Source: UBA1447 sp002329225 (GTDB lineage: Bacteria; Bacillota; Clostridia; Oscillospirales; Acutalibacteraceae). From it: DNA of 64,000 nt. The notes below the pieces were generated by a model. That model searched no databases and had not been told where the DNA came from. It saw only the letters and a program-made list of their open reading frames with translations. The DNA lies in assembly GCA_050946835.1 (NCBI GenBank), contig JBMNVN010000002.1, positions 1 through 64,000 on the forward strand, written 5' to 3'. The number at the start of each line of letters is the position of its first letter. The first letter of the stretch is position 1. The position numbers and the translations under genes are program-made. Shown piece after piece: positions 16,313 through 24,816 of the stretch.

Positions 16313-17494
16313 CTATTTTTTGAGAAAAGAAAAGAAGTCAATAACGGTTTGATTAATAGCCCAAACTATGCTATTAAGGCTGGTAAAGAATTGAAGTACA
16401 TCTCCTAAGGGGTTGTTCATTTCAGACTCACTAAGCAAATCACTGTAAAGGAAAGTTTCTTCCTCATAGCTCCATGTGTCGTTTTCTTTTATTGTAAACA
16501 TTCTGAAGCCGCGGATATTGTCATTCCCATAGGAACGGTAAGTTATGCCGGGAGTCTGAATAAGGTCAATGCCGTTATCCATATGTACGATGAAGTTATT
16601 TACATGGTCATGACCGAAAGCTATACCCAGCACGTCGCCTCTCTCAGCCATAACTTCCACTTCATTGGTGTTATAGTTGGGCGGGCAGGGGAATTCCTGA
16701 AGCAGATTAGGTTCAACAGGTGCGCCTTCTCTCCACTTCATCAAAAAGCTGTCGTTTCTGCCGCTGTGGTACTTGGTAGGTTCATCGGTATTTATATTAC
16801 CGGCCTGATCTCTGGGGGCAGGTTCCAAATAATCAAAAATCTCAGGGGGAACTATGTGTTGGAACACTAATGAGGGAACTTTGTATCCGGCCTCTTCTTC
16901 AAGAGCGACACTGGTTTTTCTGTACCATTCCACTTGGTCAGGGTAAACAATGTCATAGCCGCCGTTTGCGTGGTACATATTGGAGTCAATAAGCCAGATG
17001 TTAAACTTAATATCCGTGCCGTTTTTGCCGTAAATGGGGATGTTGCAGTTGCCGTAACCGTGGATGGAATCGTCAGCATTGTAGGTCAAGCAAGTGCCGT
17101 TTTCGTGATAGTGTTTCATCTGGGTTTCTTTAGTAACGCTGCGCTCCGCATCATGGTTACCGAAGGTGAAAGCATAGGGGATGCCGTAACGGGCCACGGG
17201 CGCTATCAACTGGCGAATGCCCGCTCTGTTGAGGATATCAGTATCCTGGGAAATATTGTCACCTGAAAACACAACCAGGTCGGGGCGAAGCTCACGGCAT
17301 GCCCTGTCCATAAGCAAGAGCATTTTTCTGTGGGGCAGGACATTGTCCTGGCAGTCGGCAAATTGCAGTATTTTAAATCTGCCGTCAGAACTGAATTTGA
17401 GTTGAGTATCCGGCTTTTCTACCACTGCAAGGGCAGGAACAACTGCCAGGCATACAATAGTTAGTGCCAAAATAACCGAGAGAAATCTTTTCAT
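16313..17494 (-). CDS. Secreted metallophosphoesterase, paralogue 1
   Basis: The start is chosen at ATG 17494 (MKRFLSVI), with AGGAG upstream, giving 393 residues. A signal peptide with an Ala-x-Ala-like cleavage site (VPALA) ends near residue 23. The calcineurin-like metallophosphoesterase motifs are in order: ADCQD, GDN, TFGNHDAE, FQH and GHDH. It should hydrolyse phosphoesters outside the cell. A conserved hydrophobic/amphipathic helix (SIVWAINQTVIDFFSFL) ends the protein. It is one of three tandem copies, each with its own promoter and terminator. Substrate unknown. Confidence 0.85.
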   Translation of the reverse strand: MKRFLSVILALTIVCLAVVPALAVVEKPDTQLKFSSDGRFKILQFADCQDNVLPHRKMLLLMDRACRELRPDLVVFSGDNISQDTDILNRAGIRQLIAPVARYGIPYAFTFGNHDAERSVTKETQMKHYHENGTCLTYNADDSIHGYGNCNIPIYGKNGTDIKFNIWLIDSNMYHANGGYDIVYPDQVEWYRKTSVALEEEAGYKVPSLVFQHIVPPEIFDYLEPAPRDQAGNINTDEPTKYHSGRNDSFLMKWREGAPVEPNLLQEFPCPPNYNTNEVEVMAERGDVLGIAFGHDHVNNFIVHMDNGIDLIQTPGITYRSYGNDNIRGFRMFTIKENDTWSYEEETFLYSDLLSESEMNNPLGDVLQFFTSLNSIVWAINQTVIDFFSFLKK

Positions 17495-17537
17495 TTTTAC
17501 AACTCCTTTTATATAATCGGTGTTCTTGACCTCATAT

Positions 17538-17566
17538 ATTATAAAGCGGCAATAGAATAATGTCCA
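17538..17566 (-). promoter_or_regulatory. Promoter of phosphoesterase paralogue 1
   Basis: On the minus strand TGGACA, a 17-bp spacer and TATAAT. The same -35 and spacing recur before the other two copies. Confidence 0.75.
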
Positions 17567-17577
17567 TAGCAAGGGAC

Positions 17578-17619
17578 AAAAAAACAGGCTGCGGCATTTT
17601 AATTTTACCGCAGCCCTTT
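17578..17619 (-). terminator. Terminator of phosphoesterase paralogue 2
   Basis: Stem GGCTGCGG/CCGCAGCC (17587-17594, 17608-17615) with a seven-T run on the minus strand. Confidence 0.82.
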
Positions 17620-17634
17620 TGGGTCTGAAATTGT

Positions 17635-18810
17635 TTATTTGAGGAAAGAGAAGAATTCACGAACGGTTTGGTCAATAGCCCAGGTGATGGTCTTAAGACT
17701 GATGAAAAATTGAATAGCATTCCCAAAGGGGTTGTTCATTTCGGACTCACTCAGCAAGTCGCGGTAAAGGAAAGTTTCTTCCTCATAGCTCCAGGGGTCG
17801 CTTTCGTTTATGGTGAACATTCTGAAGCCGCGGATATTGTCGTTCCCGTAAGCACGGTAAGTTATACCCGGAGTCTGAATAAGGTCGATTCCGTTTTCCA
17901 TGTGTACAATATAGTTGTTTATATGGTCGTGACCGAAGGCAATGCCCAGCACGTCACCTCTTTCGGCCATAACTTCCACTTCATTGGTGTTGTAGTGCGG
18001 CGCACCGGGGAACTCCTGAAGAAGGTTAGGCTCAACCGGGGCGTCTTCTTTCCATTTCATCACGTAAGTTTCGCCTCTGCCCTTGTGGTATCTGGTGGGT
18101 TCCGTGGTGGTTATGTTGCCGTATTGATCTCTGGGGGCGGGTTCAAAATAATCAAAAACCTCTGGAGGTGCTATGTGTTGAAACACTAAAGAGGGGACCT
18201 TATATCCGGCCTCTTCTTCAAGAGCGACACTGGTTTTTCTGTACCATTCCACCTGATCAGGATAAACTATGTCGTACCAGTCTTCAAGATACATGTTGGA
18301 GTCGATAAGCCAGATGTTAAACTTAATGTCAGTACCGTTCTTGCCGTAAATGGGGATGTTGCAGTTGCCGTAACCGTGGATGGAATCATCCGCATTGTAG
18401 GTCATGCAAATGCCGCTTTCATGATAGTGTTTCATCTGAGTTTCTTTTGTAACACTGCGTTCCGCATCATGGTTGCCGAAGGTAAAAGCGAAGGGGATAC
18501 CGTAACGAGCAACGGGTGCTATCAGTTGACGAATGCTTGCCCTGTTAAGAACATCGTAATCCTGCACATTGTTGTCGCCCGAAAACACAACAAGGTCGGG
18601 GCGAAGCTCCCGGCAGGCTCTATCCATTAGCAAGAGCATCTTTCTGTGGGGCAGGACATGATCCTGGCAGTCGGCAAATTGCAGTATTTTAAATCTGCCG
18701 TCCGAACTGAATTTAAGCTTTGTGTCGGGTCTTTCCGTTACTGCAAATGACGGAACAACAGCCAGGCATACAAGGGTGAGTGCCAGTAAAATCGAAAGAA
18801 ATCTTTTCAT
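17635..18810 (-). CDS. Secreted metallophosphoesterase, paralogue 2
   Basis: 391 residues from ATG 18810 with AGGAG upstream. It has the same layout as paralogues 1 and 3: a signal peptide (VPSFA), ADCQD, GDN, TFGNHDAE, FQH and GHDH metal-site motifs, and a C-terminal amphipathic helix. Differences from its neighbours are concentrated in the C-terminal 40 residues and at the loop containing NMYLEDW. Long identical stretches suggest recent duplication with ongoing homogenisation. Confidence 0.85.
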   Translation of the reverse strand: MKRFLSILLALTLVCLAVVPSFAVTERPDTKLKFSSDGRFKILQFADCQDHVLPHRKMLLLMDRACRELRPDLVVFSGDNNVQDYDVLNRASIRQLIAPVARYGIPFAFTFGNHDAERSVTKETQMKHYHESGICMTYNADDSIHGYGNCNIPIYGKNGTDIKFNIWLIDSNMYLEDWYDIVYPDQVEWYRKTSVALEEEAGYKVPSLVFQHIAPPEVFDYFEPAPRDQYGNITTTEPTRYHKGRGETYVMKWKEDAPVEPNLLQEFPGAPHYNTNEVEVMAERGDVLGIAFGHDHINNYIVHMENGIDLIQTPGITYRAYGNDNIRGFRMFTINESDPWSYEEETFLYRDLLSESEMNNPFGNAIQFFISLKTITWAIDQTVREFFSFLK

Positions 18811-18853
18811 TCTTACAACTCCTTTAAAATAATCGGTGTTCATGACCTCGTAT

Positions 18854-18882
18854 ATTGTAAATCTGTAAAGGAAGAATGTCCA
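18854..18882 (-). promoter_or_regulatory. Promoter of phosphoesterase paralogue 2
   Basis: Minus strand TGGACA, 17-bp spacer, TACAAT. Confidence 0.75.
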
Positions 18883-18902
18883 CAGCGGAAGAAAAATAAT
18901 CA

Positions 18903-18931
18903 GGCTGTGGCAAGAGTTCCACAGCCTTTTT
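18903..18931. terminator. Hairpin after phosphoesterase paralogue 3
   Basis: GGCTGTGG/CCACAGCC with five Ts on the plus side and a weaker T-rich tail on the minus side. It is similar in form and place to the hairpins after the other copies. Confidence 0.65.
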
Positions 18932-18945
18932 GGCTATTAATTTAG

Positions 18946-20121
18946 TTATTTGAGGAAAGAAAAGAAATCACGTACGGTTTGATCAATAGCCCACAAGATG
19001 GTCTTAAGGCTTATGAGTTGTTGAATAAAATCTCCCAAGCGATTATTCATTTCGGACTCACTCAGCAAATCACGGTAAAGGAAAGTTTCTTCCTCATAGC
19101 TCCAGGGGTCGCTTTCTTTTATTGTGAACATCCTGAATCCGCGGATATTATCATTCCCATAGGCGCGGTAAGACATGCCGGGAGTCTGAATAAGGTCAAT
19201 GCCGTTTTCCATGTGTATAATATAGTTGTTTATATGGTCGTGACCGAAGGCAATTCCCAGCACGTCTCCTCTTTCCGCCATAACTTCCACTTCATTGGTG
19301 TTGTAAGTGGGCGGACCGGGGAATTGCTGAAGAATATCAGGAGCAACAGGCGCACCTTCTTTCCATTTCATCACAAAAGTTTCGTCTCTGCCCTTGTGGT
19401 ATCTTGTAGGCTCCGAGGTGGTTATATTGCCGTTCTCATCTCTGGGTGCGGGTTCAAAATAATCAAAAACCTCGGGAGGAGCTATGTGTTGAAAAACTAA
19501 AGAAGGCACTTTGTAACCGGCCTCTTCTTCAAGTGCGACACTGGTTTTTCTGTACCACTCTACCTGATCCGGGTAAACTATGTCGTACCAGTTTTCAAGA
19601 TACATGTTGGAGTCGATAAGCCAGATATTAAACTTAATGTCAGTACCGTTCTTGCCGTAAATGGGGATGTTGCAGTTGCCGTAACCGTGGATGGAATCAT
19701 CCGCATTGTAGGTCAAGCAAATGCCGCTTTCGTGATAATGCTTCATTATAGTTTCTTTAGTTACATTGCGTTCCGCATCATGGTTACCGAAAGTAAAAGC
19801 AAAGGGGATACCGTAACGTGCAACGGGTGCTATCAACTGACGAATGCTTGCTCTGTTAAGAACATCGTAACCTTGCACATCATTGTCGCCTGAAAAAACA
19901 ACCAGGTCGGGGCGAAGCTCCCTACAGGCTCTATCCATTAGCAAGAGCATCTTTCTGTGAGGCCGGACATTATCCTGGCAGTCGGCAAATTGCAGTATTT
20001 TAAATCTGCCGTCCGAACTGAACTTTAGCTTTGTGTCGGGCCTTTCCGCTACCGCAAAGGCGGGAACAACCGCCAGGCATATGATAACCAGCGACAAGAG
20101 AATTGAGAGAAACCTTTTCAT
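18946..20121 (-). CDS. Secreted metallophosphoesterase, paralogue 3
   Basis: 391 residues from ATG 20121, ribosome site AGGAG. Signal peptide with VPAFA site, then ADCQD, GDN, GNHDAE, FQH and GHDH motifs. It is closest to paralogue 2 (shared NMYLE(D/N)W and YFEPAPRD regions). The conserved C-terminal helix is present. Being first in the row and having its own promoter, it is probably expressed independently of the others. Confidence 0.85.
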   Translation of the reverse strand: MKRFLSILLSLVIICLAVVPAFAVAERPDTKLKFSSDGRFKILQFADCQDNVRPHRKMLLLMDRACRELRPDLVVFSGDNDVQGYDVLNRASIRQLIAPVARYGIPFAFTFGNHDAERNVTKETIMKHYHESGICLTYNADDSIHGYGNCNIPIYGKNGTDIKFNIWLIDSNMYLENWYDIVYPDQVEWYRKTSVALEEEAGYKVPSLVFQHIAPPEVFDYFEPAPRDENGNITTSEPTRYHKGRDETFVMKWKEGAPVAPDILQQFPGPPTYNTNEVEVMAERGDVLGIAFGHDHINNYIIHMENGIDLIQTPGMSYRAYGNDNIRGFRMFTIKESDPWSYEEETFLYRDLLSESEMNNRLGDFIQQLISLKTILWAIDQTVRDFFSFLK

Positions 20122-20164
20122 TTTTACAACTCCTTTTTTGAATTTATGTTCCTGCGTTATATAT

Positions 20165-20193
20165 ATTGTAGAAATAAATTGGTCTAATGTCCA
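20165..20193 (-). promoter_or_regulatory. Promoter of phosphoesterase paralogue 3
   Basis: Minus strand TGGACA, 17-bp spacer, TACAAT, the same architecture as the other two. Confidence 0.75.
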
Positions 20194-20324
20194 TAGAAAG
20201 GGATAAAAATACCCTCAAAGATTGTTTAATACGGTTGCGGAAATGCCTTGTTCGCTGTAATCGTTAGAAAATCCGGATAACAGAAAATGTGGCAAAAATG
20301 GTATAAAAGTTTATCTTTTTTGTG

Positions 20325-20353
20325 TTGACAAGCTTTCTTGTTTATAGTATATT
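20325..20353 (+). promoter_or_regulatory. tRNA cluster promoter
   Basis: Consensus TTGACA, 17-bp spacer, TATATT, about 30 bp before the first tRNA. Confidence 0.8.
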
Positions 20354-20384
20354 ATACAGCGTCGCTGTTGGCGGCACACCCCTT

Positions 20385-20460
20385 GGGAGCATAGCTCAGC
20401 TGGTAGAGCACTTGCCTTACAAGCAAGGGGTCACAGGTTCGAGACCTGTTGTTCCCACCA
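20385..20460 (+). tRNA. tRNA-Val (TAC)
   Basis: 76 nt with an encoded CCA. Cloverleaf complete; the anticodon loop CTTACAA reads valine codons. Confidence 0.97.
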
Positions 20461-20463
20461 GAT

Positions 20464-20540
20464 GGCCCGGTAGTTCAGTTGGTTAGAACGCTAGCCTGTC
20501 ACGCTAGAGGTCGACGGTTCGAGCCCGTTCCGGGTCGCCA
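20464..20540 (+). tRNA. tRNA-Asp (GTC)
   Basis: 77 nt with CCA. Acceptor GGCCCGG/CCGGGTC; the loop CTGTCAC gives anticodon GTC. Confidence 0.97.
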
Positions 20541-20547
20541 TTTTCCT

Positions 20548-20623
20548 GCCTCTGTAGCTCAGTCGGTAGAGCAGTGGACTGAAAATCCACGTGTCGTTGG
20601 TTCGATTCCGACCGGAGGCACCA
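20548..20623 (+). tRNA. tRNA-Phe (GAA)
   Basis: 76 nt with CCA. Acceptor GCCTCTG/CGGAGGC; loop CTGAAAA, anticodon GAA. Confidence 0.97.
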
Positions 20624-20626
20624 CAT

Positions 20627-20702
20627 GCGGATGTAGCTCATCTGGTAGAGCGCCACCTTGCCAAGGTGGAGGTAGCGAGTTCGAGCCTCGTCATCCGCTC
20701 CA
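20627..20702 (+). tRNA. tRNA-Gly (GCC)
   Basis: 76 nt with CCA. Acceptor GCGGATG/CATCCGC; loop TTGCCAA, anticodon GCC. Confidence 0.97.
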
Positions 20703-20779
20703 AAAGGACGCTGAAACATAATATGTTAAGCGTCCGATTTAGTCTAAAACCGTCTTGCAAACTCAGACGGTAAAAATAT

Positions 20780-20854
20780 GGCGCCATAGCCAAGCGGTAA
20801 GGCAGAGGTCTGCAAAACCTCTATTCCCCAGTTCAAATCTGGGTGGCGCCTCCA
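20780..20854 (+). tRNA. tRNA-Cys (GCA)
   Basis: 75 nt with CCA. Acceptor GGCGCCA/TGGCGCC; loop CTGCAAA, anticodon GCA. It is separated from tRNA-Gly by 77 bp holding two small hairpins (GGACGCT/AGCGTCC and ACCGTCT/AGACGGT). Confidence 0.96.
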
Positions 20855-20875
20855 AATTAATCATAATATTGATTC

Positions 20876-20908
20876 AATAAATCCACCCCAAAGGGTGGGT
20901 TTATTGTT
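20876..20908 (+). terminator. Terminator of the tRNA operon
   Basis: A 13-bp stem (ATAAATCCACCC region with GGGTGGGTTTAT) around a CAAA loop, then TTGTTT. Confidence 0.85.
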
Positions 20909-21082
20909 TATATAAGAGAGGATGAAAAAACTTCGACCAAGTCTTTTTCTGGCGCAAATATTGTCAATAATATATGAAGCAATATATATTTCAAGCTATT
21001 CATATGGAATTATAATTGGTAATGATGTATAATTAGAACAATTTTAAAGACAATAAAGTTGTTAAAAACAGGAGGTTGAAAA

Positions 21083-22036
21083 ATGCGCAAGTTTATCGTG
21101 GATACCGACACGGCTTCCGATGATGCGGCGGCGATAATGATGTTGGCGCTGTCGGAAGGCATCGAAATTATGGGTGTAACTGTCTTGGCAGGCAATGTAG
21201 GGGTTGAACAGGCGGCTAAAAATGCTCTGATGACACTTGAAGTCTGCGGTGTGGAAGCACCTGTTTACATGGGTGCCGAGCGGCCTCTGTTTCATGAACG
21301 CAAAGAGACAATAAGCGTTCACGGTATAGACGGCATGGGCGACAGAGATATTATCCATCCTGCACGGAACCCCGAAGAAGGAAGAGCCGTTGATTTTATT
21401 TTGGATTGTGTTAAAAAATATCCGGATGAAATCGAAATAGCGGTTTTAGGGCCGGCCACAAACATAGCATTGGCTGTCCTTACCGACAGGGAGGCGATGA
21501 AACGGGTAAAGCGAATATGGTCCATGGGGACTCCGGGGTTCGGCCCCGGCAACGCCACACCCGTATCGGAATTCAATGTGTTTATAGATGCTGAAGCCTA
21601 TGCAATTATGCTGGATTCAGGCTCACCTATCACAATAGCGGGGTTTGACCTCTGTGTAGGGGATATAGGAATTGACCGGTATGAGTTGGCATATCTGGCA
21701 TCCGGGAGCAAGGTCGCAAAGTTCCTGACCGAAGCCACCGCCGAACTTCTGAACTTCAACATTAAAACCAGAGGAGTTCATATGGTGGATTTACCCGATG
21801 CGGTGGCGGTAGCTGTAGCTCTGTGGCCGGAAATTGTAAAGGGTTCGGCACGCTGCTATTGTCATTGCTGTACCGAAAGCGGCCCCGCCTACGGACAGGT
21901 TATCTTCTTTCAGGAGGGTAAGACCTACGAGGCGTTGCCTGAGATAAGCGGTTTTAATGCCGATGTTATAACGGAAATAGATGACAAAATGTTTACCGAT
22001 AAGTTCATGAGTTTAATAAGCGGCAGTAAATTTTAG
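21083..22036 (+). CDS. Nucleoside hydrolase (IunH/RihA-type)
   Basis: 317 residues. The N-terminal calcium-binding motif is DTDTASDD (Asp7, Asp9, Asp13, Asp14), and further family segments include GPATNIALAV and DLPDAVAVA. These enzymes split ribonucleosides into base and ribose. No signal peptide, so cytosolic. A strong ribosome site (AGGAGG) precedes the ATG. The next gene starts 20 bp later, forming a nucleotide salvage pair. Confidence 0.92.
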   Translation: MRKFIVDTDTASDDAAAIMMLALSEGIEIMGVTVLAGNVGVEQAAKNALMTLEVCGVEAPVYMGAERPLFHERKETISVHGIDGMGDRDIIHPARNPEEGRAVDFILDCVKKYPDEIEIAVLGPATNIALAVLTDREAMKRVKRIWSMGTPGFGPGNATPVSEFNVFIDAEAYAIMLDSGSPITIAGFDLCVGDIGIDRYELAYLASGSKVAKFLTEATAELLNFNIKTRGVHMVDLPDAVAVAVALWPEIVKGSARCYCHCCTESGPAYGQVIFFQEGKTYEALPEISGFNADVITEIDDKMFTDKFMSLISGSKF

Positions 22037-22056
22037 AATTTTGGAGGTAGTTTTAC

Positions 22057-23511
22057 ATGAAAAAGCTTACAATTTTACACTCAAACGATATGCATGGAGA
22101 TTTTCTGGCTGAGAAAATTGATGATAACCTGGTGGGCGGAGTCTCTATGCTTTCCGGTTATATCGGCAAGGTGCGCGAAAAAGAAAAAAATGTAATCTAC
22201 GCTATTGCGGGGGATATGTTCAGAGGCTCAATAATAGATGCGGAATATAAGGGTATTTCCACCATAGAGATAATGAATGCTCTTTCGCCGGACATAGTCA
22301 CCCTCGGTAATCATGAGATTGACTATGGTATAGCTCATCTTCTTTTCATCGAAAAATGTGCCCAATTCCCCATAACAAATGCAAACCTGTATATCAAAAC
22401 CAACGGTGCCAGGCTGTTTTCTCCTTATAAGATAATAGAGATTGACGGCATGAGGATCCTGTTTATAGGATTGATAACGGAAGAAGTCCTGGCACAGGCA
22501 AAGCAGGATCCCTTGATAGGCGCTCTTATAGATACAACGGATGCGGCTAAGGAAGTCGGACGCATATGTAATGCCTACAAAGCGATAGATATTGATTTTA
22601 CCGTCCTTTTAACTCATATAGGTTACGAAGAGGATTTAAAACTTGCAGAGCTCCTTAACCCGGAATGGGGCGTAGACCTTATAATCGGCGGCCACTCACA
22701 CACCTTTATGGAACAGCCTGCGAAAGTGAATGACATACTCATAGCTCATGCGGGTACGGGGACCGATGTAGTCGGCCACTTTGACATAATAGTAAACACT
22801 GACACCAATAGCGTTGAGTCATATGAGTGGAAATTGGTGCCGATAGACGATACCCACTGCCCGAGAGACTTACAGCTGGAAGAACTCATAGAAAAATATA
22901 AAGCGGTTACGGACAAGAAATATGCTCATATAGTGACTCGCTTTACCCGCACACTTACTCACCCGCAGCGAAATACGGAAACAGCTCTCGGGAATTTGTT
23001 TGCCGACATATTTAAAGAGAGCTTGGGGTTGGATATAATGCTTTTGGGCTCCGGAAGCATTAGAAACAAGCAACTCGGTGCCTTGGTGGATTACGGCAAG
23101 CTGAAAGAAACTTTCCCCTACGACGACGGTATATACATGATGAAAATTAACGGCGCCAAGTTTAAGAAGATGATGAAATATATGTTGAGAGACGAGGCGT
23201 TTTTAGGCACAACAGAATTCTATCAGCTTTCAAAAGGGCTTAAATTGGTGTATTCAAAGAGTAAAAGAGAATTTGAAAGCATAGCCTATAACGGCAAAGA
23301 AATTGAAGACAATGATGTATTTACAGTCGGGATGCAGAATTTTCATTTCAGCAACCTGGAGGATTTTTTAGGCATCAGTTTTAAAGAAGTTGAGGAAATT
23401 CAAAAGCCGAGAATAGTATCTACTTCATGTCTGGATGTGATTGAAGAATACCTGAGCAGCAACCAACTCTTGGACAGCGATGTTGAAGGCAGGATAGAAA
23501 TCATAGATTAG
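22057..23511 (+). CDS. 5'-nucleotidase/2',3'-cyclic phosphodiesterase family protein
   Basis: 484 residues. The metallophosphatase domain has HSNDMHGD (residues 8-15), GDMF, GNHEIDYG and GGHSHT. The 5'-nucleotidase C-terminal domain follows from about residue 300, with LGNLFADIF and GSGSIR. Unlike most UshA relatives it lacks a signal peptide and so appears cytosolic. Together with the nucleoside hydrolase it would convert nucleotides to base, ribose and phosphate. Confidence 0.9.
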   Translation: MKKLTILHSNDMHGDFLAEKIDDNLVGGVSMLSGYIGKVREKEKNVIYAIAGDMFRGSIIDAEYKGISTIEIMNALSPDIVTLGNHEIDYGIAHLLFIEKCAQFPITNANLYIKTNGARLFSPYKIIEIDGMRILFIGLITEEVLAQAKQDPLIGALIDTTDAAKEVGRICNAYKAIDIDFTVLLTHIGYEEDLKLAELLNPEWGVDLIIGGHSHTFMEQPAKVNDILIAHAGTGTDVVGHFDIIVNTDTNSVESYEWKLVPIDDTHCPRDLQLEELIEKYKAVTDKKYAHIVTRFTRTLTHPQRNTETALGNLFADIFKESLGLDIMLLGSGSIRNKQLGALVDYGKLKETFPYDDGIYMMKINGAKFKKMMKYMLRDEAFLGTTEFYQLSKGLKLVYSKSKREFESIAYNGKEIEDNDVFTVGMQNFHFSNLEDFLGISFKEVEEIQKPRIVSTSCLDVIEEYLSSNQLLDSDVEGRIEIID

Positions 23512-23897
23512 TTAATTGCGGCTATAATTCTATTTAAATCATGCCGAATTCAAAACGATAATTTTATTGAGCCAACTTTGCTCCCTTCCCGGTTTTTAAC
23601 TGAAGGCGAGTGATTTGGCTCGCTTTTTTGGAGAGATTTCAGCTTTATCTTTTCCAACTTTATTCAACACTTTTTCTTAGACCGGCCTTTCCTCTTTGTA
23701 ATCCAAGGCCACGACGGCGTACCTCTCTTTATAGGGGTTGTAAACCGGCCCTGACGGCCAAATAAATATATGTTGGGCCATAACAGCGGGGGCTGTCTCT
23801 GATTCAGGGACAGCCCCTAATCTTGTTTAAATTGACAATATATATGAATTTCCATAAAATATGTGGGAGACGGATTATTTATGCCAAAGGAGTAGGG
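23512..23897. other. Intergenic stretch with terminator, hairpin and a tiny open frame
   Basis: It contains the terminator at 23569-23628 and a strong hairpin at 23789-23817 (GGGGCTGTC/GACAGCCCC) without a T-run. A 34-codon minus-strand frame lies at 23677-23781 (MAQHIFIWPSGPVYNP...), open from ATG to TAA but without a clear ribosome site. I see no other gene. The small frame may be a remnant or a real miniprotein. Confidence 0.4.
23569..23628 (+). terminator. Terminator after the nucleotidase gene
   Basis: GAGCCAA (23569-23575) pairs with TTGGCTC (23615-23621) and an inner CTC-CCTTC/GAAGG-GAG stem supports it. Six Ts follow. Confidence 0.78.
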
Positions 23898-24725
23898 ATG
23901 AAGAAAATTACTGCCCGTCATATCGCAGCTGCCGCTGTTGCCGCCTTGCCGGTTGCGTTGTTTACCGTTGCAGGTTTTTCTTTGAGGCTTAATACGGCCT
24001 ATTACGAACTTGAAAGTGAAAAGATTGACAAACCGTTGCGTATTGTCTTCTTGTCCGACCTTCATGACGCCGAGTTCGGTGAACGACAGGAACAACTTAT
24101 TAATGCTGTCAAATTCGTCGCTCCGGATTTTATTGTTTATGGCGGTGACATTCTGGTTGATGATATGCCCAATACCCGTTCAGTGTTTTTACTTTCCGGG
24201 CTCAAGGGCCTGTGCCCGGCTTTTGCAGTGGCAGGAAATCACGAGGTAAAAACCGGAAATCTAAGTTGCTGTAAAGCGCAATTTGCATACTACGGTGTGC
24301 AGATGCTTGAAGGTAATTGCATAATAACAGAAATTAATGGTCAGCCCCTTGAAATAGGGGGTCTTGAAGATTATTACATAGGCAAAAAAGAGTTCTCGCG
24401 TCAGATACGATATTTTCAGAAATATGAGCCTGAAAACTACTCGATTTTGATATCCCATCGACCGGAACTAAAAACTCAGTATGAGAAAATGCGGTTTGAT
24501 TTAATTCTTTCCGGTCACGCCCACGGGGGACAATGGCGTATTCCCGGTATACTTAACGGATTCTATGCACCGGGACAGGGCTTTTTCCCAAATCGAGCAG
24601 GAGGCCTGTATTCTATTGGTAAAGCAAACCATATTGTAGGCCGAGGACTTTCTAAAATACATATGGGTTTTAGATTTTATAATCCGCCTGAAATTGTGGT
24701 GATTGATATAGTTCCGAAATTATAG
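23898..24725 (+). CDS. Membrane-anchored metallophosphoesterase (YkuE/YaeI-like)
   Basis: The start is ATG 23898 with AAAGGAG upstream, giving 275 residues. One N-terminal hydrophobic segment (~8-28) acts as an uncleaved anchor. Then come FLSDLHDAEFG, GGDIL, GNHE, ISHRPE and GHAHGGQWRIPG, the metal-site motifs of the YkuE/YaeI family, some of which hydrolyse lipid A-type or other membrane phospholipids. Substrate unknown here. Confidence 0.85.
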   Translation: MKKITARHIAAAAVAALPVALFTVAGFSLRLNTAYYELESEKIDKPLRIVFLSDLHDAEFGERQEQLINAVKFVAPDFIVYGGDILVDDMPNTRSVFLLSGLKGLCPAFAVAGNHEVKTGNLSCCKAQFAYYGVQMLEGNCIITEINGQPLEIGGLEDYYIGKKEFSRQIRYFQKYEPENYSILISHRPELKTQYEKMRFDLILSGHAHGGQWRIPGILNGFYAPGQGFFPNRAGGLYSIGKANHIVGRGLSKIHMGFRFYNPPEIVVIDIVPKL

Positions 24726-24770
24726 TTTCAGTTCTCGGAATTCTTTAACGTTTTCAGTTATGCGTGAAAA

Positions 24771-24804
24771 AAGCCCCGCACCAAACATTGAGTGCGGGGC
24801 TTTT
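24771..24804. terminator. Bidirectional terminator
   Basis: AAGCCCCGCA/TGCGGGGCTT with a T-run on the plus side and an A-run before it for the convergent phosphatase gene. Confidence 0.87.
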
Positions 24805-24816
24805 GCTGAGTAATAT

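Noticed and set aside
20449..20773. Open frames across the tRNA cluster on both strands
   Set aside because: They are artefacts of the conserved tRNA sequences.
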